Shown one piece after another: positions 60,611 through 64,000 of a stretch of 64,000 nt of DNA; within the stretch, counting starts at the first letter, position 1; the number at the start of each line of letters is the position of its first letter. The position numbers and the translations under genes are program-made. A model generated the notes under the pieces. The model did not search any database. It was not told the origin of the DNA and saw nothing but the letters and a program-made list of their open reading frames with translations. Source of the DNA: CAXTKD01 sp964244885 (GTDB taxonomy: Bacteria; Pseudomonadota; Alphaproteobacteria; Sphingomonadales; Sphingomonadaceae); contig CAXTKD010000005.1 in NCBI GenBank assembly GCA_964244885.1, positions 124,001-188,000 of the forward strand. The letters are read 5' to 3'.

Positions 60611-61972
60611 TCAGACGACCCCGTAGGCGAGCATCGCGTCGGCGACCTTCTTGAAGCCGGCGATGTTGGCGCCCTTCACATAGTCGATGTGCTTGGAGCC
60701 CGGCGTGCCGCCATATTCGGCGCAGCGCTCGTGGATGCCGGCCATGATGTCCTTGAGCAACTGCTGGAGCTCGGCTTCCTTCCACGAGATGCGCGCGCTG
60801 TTCTGGCTCATCTCGAGGCCGGAAACCGCGACGCCGCCGGCGTTCGCCGCCTTGCCCGGCGCGTAGAGGATGCCGGCCTTCTTGAAGACGTGGACGCCGT
60901 CCAGGTCGGTCGGCATGTTGGCGCCCTCCGACACCGCCTTGCAGCCGTTGGCGACGAGCGTCTCGGCGTCCTTGCCGTTCAGCTCGTTCTGGGTGGCGCA
61001 GGGCAGCGCCACGTCGCAGGTGACGCCCCACGGCCTGGCGCCGCCGCCGGTGAAGGTCGCGCCCTTGAACTCGGCGACATATTCGCTGATCCGGCCGCGG
61101 CGCTTGGTCTTCAACTCCTTGATCCAGTCGACCTTGTCCGGCGTGATTCCGTCGGGATCGTGGATGAAGCCCTCGGAATCGGACAGGGTTAGCACCTTGC
61201 CGCCGAGCTGGTTGATCTTCTCCGCCGCGTGCGTCGCGACGTTGCCGGAGCCCGAGATCACGACCGACTTGCCCTCGACCTCCTGGCCCAGATGCGCCAG
61301 CATGTTCTGCAGGAAATAGACCGCGCCATAGCCCGTCGCCTCGGTGCGGATCAGCGACCCGCCATATTCCAGGCCCTTGCCGGTCAGCACGCCGGTGAAC
61401 TCGTTGGTCAGGCGCTTGTACTGGCCGAACATATAGCCGATCTCGCGCCCTCCGACTCCGATGTCGCCGGCCGGCACGTCCACGTCGGCGCCGATGTGGC
61501 GGTAGAGCTCGGTCATGAAGCTCTGGCAGAAGCGCATCACCTCGTTGTCGGACTTGCCCTTGGGGTTGAAGTTGGCGCCGCCCTTGCCGCCGCCCATCGG
61601 CAGGCCGGTGAGCGCGTTCTTGAAGGTCTGCTCGAACGCCAGGAACTTCAGCACGCTCTCGGTGACGCTCGGGTGGAAGCGGATGCCGCCCTTGTACGGC
61701 CCGATCGAATTGTTGTTCTGGACGCGCCAGCCGCGCTGGACGCGGATGTTGCCCTTGTCGTCCTCCCAGCAGACGCGGAACGAGATCACGCGGTCGGGCT
61801 CGGCGATGCGGCGGAGGATCTGGTATCGGTGGTATTGCTCCTTGTCCTCGATGAAGTCGAAGATGTCCTCGGCGACCTCCTGGACCGCCTGGGCGAACTC
61901 GGGCTGGCCCGGATTGCGGCGGCGAACGCCCTCGATGAAGGTGTTCAGGTCGACGTGATCGGCGACTGCCAT
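60611..61972 (-). CDS. gdhA: NADP-specific glutamate dehydrogenase
   Basis: Forms glutamate from 2-oxoglutarate and ammonia. 453 aa, family length. Signatures: GPYKGGIRFHPSVTESVLKF, LTGLPMGGGKGGANFNPKGK with catalytic Lys, VPAGDIGVGGREIGYMFGQY, the Rossmann region VVISGSGNVATHAAEKI, and ALPCATQNELNGKDA. The ATG at MAVADHVDLNTFIEG is used instead of an in-frame upstream start. First gene of the minus-strand group that continues with the acetolactate synthase-like gene after a gap of 34 bases. Confidence 0.97.
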   Translation of the reverse strand: MAVADHVDLNTFIEGVRRRNPGQPEFAQAVQEVAEDIFDFIEDKEQYHRYQILRRIAEPDRVISFRVCWEDDKGNIRVQRGWRVQNNNSIGPYKGGIRFHPSVTESVLKFLAFEQTFKNALTGLPMGGGKGGANFNPKGKSDNEVMRFCQSFMTELYRHIGADVDVPAGDIGVGGREIGYMFGQYKRLTNEFTGVLTGKGLEYGGSLIRTEATGYGAVYFLQNMLAHLGQEVEGKSVVISGSGNVATHAAEKINQLGGKVLTLSDSEGFIHDPDGITPDKVDWIKELKTKRRGRISEYVAEFKGATFTGGGARPWGVTCDVALPCATQNELNGKDAETLVANGCKAVSEGANMPTDLDGVHVFKKAGILYAPGKAANAGGVAVSGLEMSQNSARISWKEAELQQLLKDIMAGIHERCAEYGGTPGSKHIDYVKGANIAGFKKVADAMLAYGVV

Positions 61973-62074
61973 GATGTGCCCCTTCCCCCGCCGAGTCGTC
62001 CCGGCGTTTGGGCGCATCCTATGGCGGTCGCGTGACGTGCGCGAGTCGTTCCTTCGTCGAACCGAAAGCCGGGT

Positions 62075-62686
62075 TCAGTAGGTGTCGAAGGCGCTGTGCG
62101 GGGTGCGGAGCGACAGCGTGACGCGCTCGGGGCGCGGCGCGGCGGGCAGCGCCAGCTGGCGCTCGACGAAGCCGCCCGGGCTGCGCTGGTAGGGATGCCA
62201 GACGCTCAGCCTGGCCGCGCCTTCGGGGACGCCGCGCAGCCGGGCGACGCCGTCGGCGCCGGTCTTGACCGCGAAGCCGGTGTCGACGACCGCGATGAAG
62301 GCGGTCATCGCGTCGTGGATGTTGCAGCCCAGCGCGACGATTCCCGCCTTGTCGAAGTGGACGACGTGGGCCTGGTCCTTGGCGTAGAGCTTGAGCTCGA
62401 AGGTCTTGGCCTTGGAGAAGGAATAGACCTGGTGCCGGACGGGGTCGCGGTTAGGAAAGGCGACATTGCCGCCGACCGGGACGACCAGCACGAAGGGATC
62501 GAACTGGATGTCCTGCTGGACGACCTGATAGGTGCCCGTGGGCTTCGCCGGCACGGCGCGCGCCGGATAGAGCATGACGACGGCGTTCTGAATCGGCTTG
62601 CCGCCAGCGGTGCGGACTTCGACGACGAGGTCGCCGGCGGCGGCGGGCGCGGCGGCGAGCAGGAGCAGGAGCGCCAGCCGCCTCAT
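62075..62686 (-). CDS. Cupredoxin-like periplasmic protein (methylamine-utilisation type)
   Basis: A 203-residue exported protein with signal peptide MRRLALLLLLAAAPAAAG. The type-1 copper ligands are recognisable: His85 in FPNRDPVRHQVYSF, then Cys121-x2-His124-x2-Met127 in IVALGCNIHDAMTAF, the order of plastocyanin-like sites. A C-terminal beta domain (DGVARLRGVPEGAARLSVWH) follows. Such proteins are usually named methylamine utilization proteins; a direct role in methylamine use is not shown here. The ATG overlaps the preceding barrel gene (ATGA), so the two act as a unit. Confidence 0.83.
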   Translation of the reverse strand: MRRLALLLLLAAAPAAAGDLVVEVRTAGGKPIQNAVVMLYPARAVPAKPTGTYQVVQQDIQFDPFVLVVPVGGNVAFPNRDPVRHQVYSFSKAKTFELKLYAKDQAHVVHFDKAGIVALGCNIHDAMTAFIAVVDTGFAVKTGADGVARLRGVPEGAARLSVWHPYQRSPGGFVERQLALPAAPRPERVTLSLRTPHSAFDTY

Positions 62687-63924
62687 AGCGTCACCCGGAG
62701 CGCGGCCTGCAACAGCGTCTGGCGCTGGTGCGGCGAGGCGCCGGCGCGCACCCGGGCGTCGCGGTCGCTGTCGATATGCAGCGCCTCCAGCCTGAGCGTC
62801 GTGGCGCGCGTCAGCGGCTTGCGCCAGGCGGCGGTAAGCGACCACCCGTCCTCGTCGTCCTGCCCGGTCAGCTTGCTGCCATGGTTGCGGGTGCCGAACA
62901 GGTCGAGCCGCGCCGACACCGCGCCCTCGCCGATCTTCCGGGTCGCCATCAGGAAGCCGGCGCGAAAGTCGGTGTCGACCCAGATCACCCCGCCCGACGG
63001 AAAACCCATCCTGGTGTTGCCGGTCATCGCCTGCGCGGTGAGCGTCGTCCGGTCGCCGGCGTGGACGACCGCGCCGAGGTTCCAGAAGCGCGTGTCCCAC
63101 CCCCATTGCAGGCGGCGCACCGCCTGCGGGTCGCCGCGGTTGTCGTAATAGGTAAGCGAGATCGCTGCCGGCACCGGCGGGCGCCATTCGAGCTTGCCGT
63201 AGAAGCCGACACGGTCGTCGAGCTCGATCATCTGGCGGCTTTGCGGCGACTGGACGAACTGCATGAAGCCATTCAGGGGCGCCACCTTGATGTGGCCGAA
63301 GACGGTCGCCTTGTAGTCCGACAGCGCCCAGCCGCGAAAGGCCAGCAGCGTGGCGGCGGTGTCGTTGAGCTCGAAGGCCGAGGCGGTGGCGATCAGCCGG
63401 TGCTCGCCGAGATCGGCGGTGACCGTCGCCTCGACGCCGCCGACCTTCACCTCCTCGCCGATCCACGAATTGATCGCCGACGGGGTGATCGTCTCCGCGA
63501 CGTGCCAGTCCGCGCTCTGGTGCTCGAGCGAGACCGGCGGCCAGAAGATACCGGCGCGGCCCGAAAGGCGGACATTGCCCTGCGTCAGCGGCTTCACTGC
63601 GACGAACGCCTCGATCAGGTCGATCGCATGGTCCTGCCCGTCCTGCGCCGCGGCGACAACGGTGCCGGTGATCCCCCAGGCGAAGCGCGGCTGCCAGACC
63701 AGCTCGGCCTCGGCGGCTTTCGGGCGGAAGCGGAAACCGCCGTCCGCGCCGAAGCGCGCCTTGCCGAAACCGCCATCGAGGAAGGAGCGCTCGCCGTCGA
63801 CGGCGGTGAGACGGAGGTCGCCGATGACCGTCAGGGTTTCGGGGCCGAACAGGTCGGCGGCGGACACGGCGCCGGGCGCCGCGAAAGCGAGTCCTGCTGT
63901 CAGGCCGATCAGGCGCCAGCGCAT
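62683..63924 (-). CDS. Outer-membrane porin-like protein coupled to the cupredoxin
   Basis: A 413-residue exported protein with signal peptide MRWRLIGLTAGLAFAAPGAV (through SAA). Many alternating strands are visible (AELVWQPRFAWGITGTVVAA, VGFYGKLEWRPPVPAAISLT, LRRLQWGWDTRFWNLGAVVH, GWSLTAAWRKPLTRATTLRL) and it ends LLQAALRVTL. It resembles phosphate-selective or alginate-type porins in layout, but no exact family is assigned. Start is the ATG after an in-frame GTG. It is translationally coupled to the cupredoxin-like gene, suggesting delivery of or response to metal at the surface. The final 76 bases of the window upstream hold only its presumed promoter. Confidence 0.75.
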   Translation of the reverse strand: MRWRLIGLTAGLAFAAPGAVSAADLFGPETLTVIGDLRLTAVDGERSFLDGGFGKARFGADGGFRFRPKAAEAELVWQPRFAWGITGTVVAAAQDGQDHAIDLIEAFVAVKPLTQGNVRLSGRAGIFWPPVSLEHQSADWHVAETITPSAINSWIGEEVKVGGVEATVTADLGEHRLIATASAFELNDTAATLLAFRGWALSDYKATVFGHIKVAPLNGFMQFVQSPQSRQMIELDDRVGFYGKLEWRPPVPAAISLTYYDNRGDPQAVRRLQWGWDTRFWNLGAVVHAGDRTTLTAQAMTGNTRMGFPSGGVIWVDTDFRAGFLMATRKIGEGAVSARLDLFGTRNHGSKLTGQDDEDGWSLTAAWRKPLTRATTLRLEALHIDSDRDARVRAGASPHQRQTLLQAALRVTL

Positions 63925-64000
63925 CACGACGGATGTCCCCCATTCCGTTATCGCACAGCTTCACCCTATCATGGTTAACAAGGCTTTAACCCATGCATCG

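Overview
This window is chromosomal DNA from an alphaproteobacterium, most likely a sphingomonad (Sphingomonadales). The basis is high GC, family-level resemblance of many proteins (DUF6489, DUF1491, DUF3576, MmcB, HemJ, RegB/RegA), the gene order around hemE, and abundant palindromic intergenic repeats. No rRNA, tRNA, CRISPR array, transposase or prophage gene was seen. Coding density is high, genes run in short operons with 1-4 base overlaps (ATGA, GTGA, TGATG), and GTG and TTG starts are frequent.

The central point is that this is the neighbourhood of the replication origin. At 43-50 kb the order rho, a small membrane protein, hemJ, hemE, a 282-base gap, ppsR (DUF299), maf, aroE, coaE, dnaQ matches the Caulobacter crescentus origin locus, where the origin lies between hemE and the DUF299 gene. 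The gap at 46346-46627 has DnaA-box-like nonamers, an A/T-rich stretch and six GANTC (CcrM) sites. About 12-14 kb to the left, mnmE-mnmG-rsmG-parA-parB carries two ParB parS palindromes, and holA-lptE-leuS converges on parB. A block of about 7.5 kb of accessory and housekeeping genes (hydrolases, acetyltransferase, quinone oxidoreductase, TerC, a proline-rich crystallin-like protein, a methyltransferase) sits between mnmE and rho.

Left part (0-25 kb): argB facing a TipA-like MerR regulator; a minus-strand run gluQRS, HIG1-like protein, PduO-type cobalamin adenosyltransferase, etfB, etfA, 3-hydroxybutyryl-CoA dehydrogenase; two secreted amidohydrolases and a DUF885 protein; an HNH nuclease; PEP carboxylase; a hybrid sensor kinase; lolA; xthA-ribA-L,D-transpeptidase; and a HAD phosphatase with the YggS PLP protein.

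Right part (50-64 kb): hpf-ptsN; PilZ, PaaI thioesterase and DUF1491 genes; a cell-wall hydrolase; mmcB; a transglutaminase-like peptidase; a GST; a RegB/RegA two-component pair; an aldehyde dehydrogenase, an antitoxin-like small gene, an acetolactate synthase-type enzyme and glutamate dehydrogenase; and a cupredoxin-like protein coupled to an outer-membrane barrel protein.

The most unusual structural feature is a set of palindromic repeat families (called A-E here), mostly between convergent genes. Two copies lie in frame inside essential or conserved genes, leuS (editing domain) and mnmE (between the G4 and G5 motifs). Another copy supplies the last codons and stop of hemE. This resembles protein-invading palindromic elements such as those known in Rickettsia.
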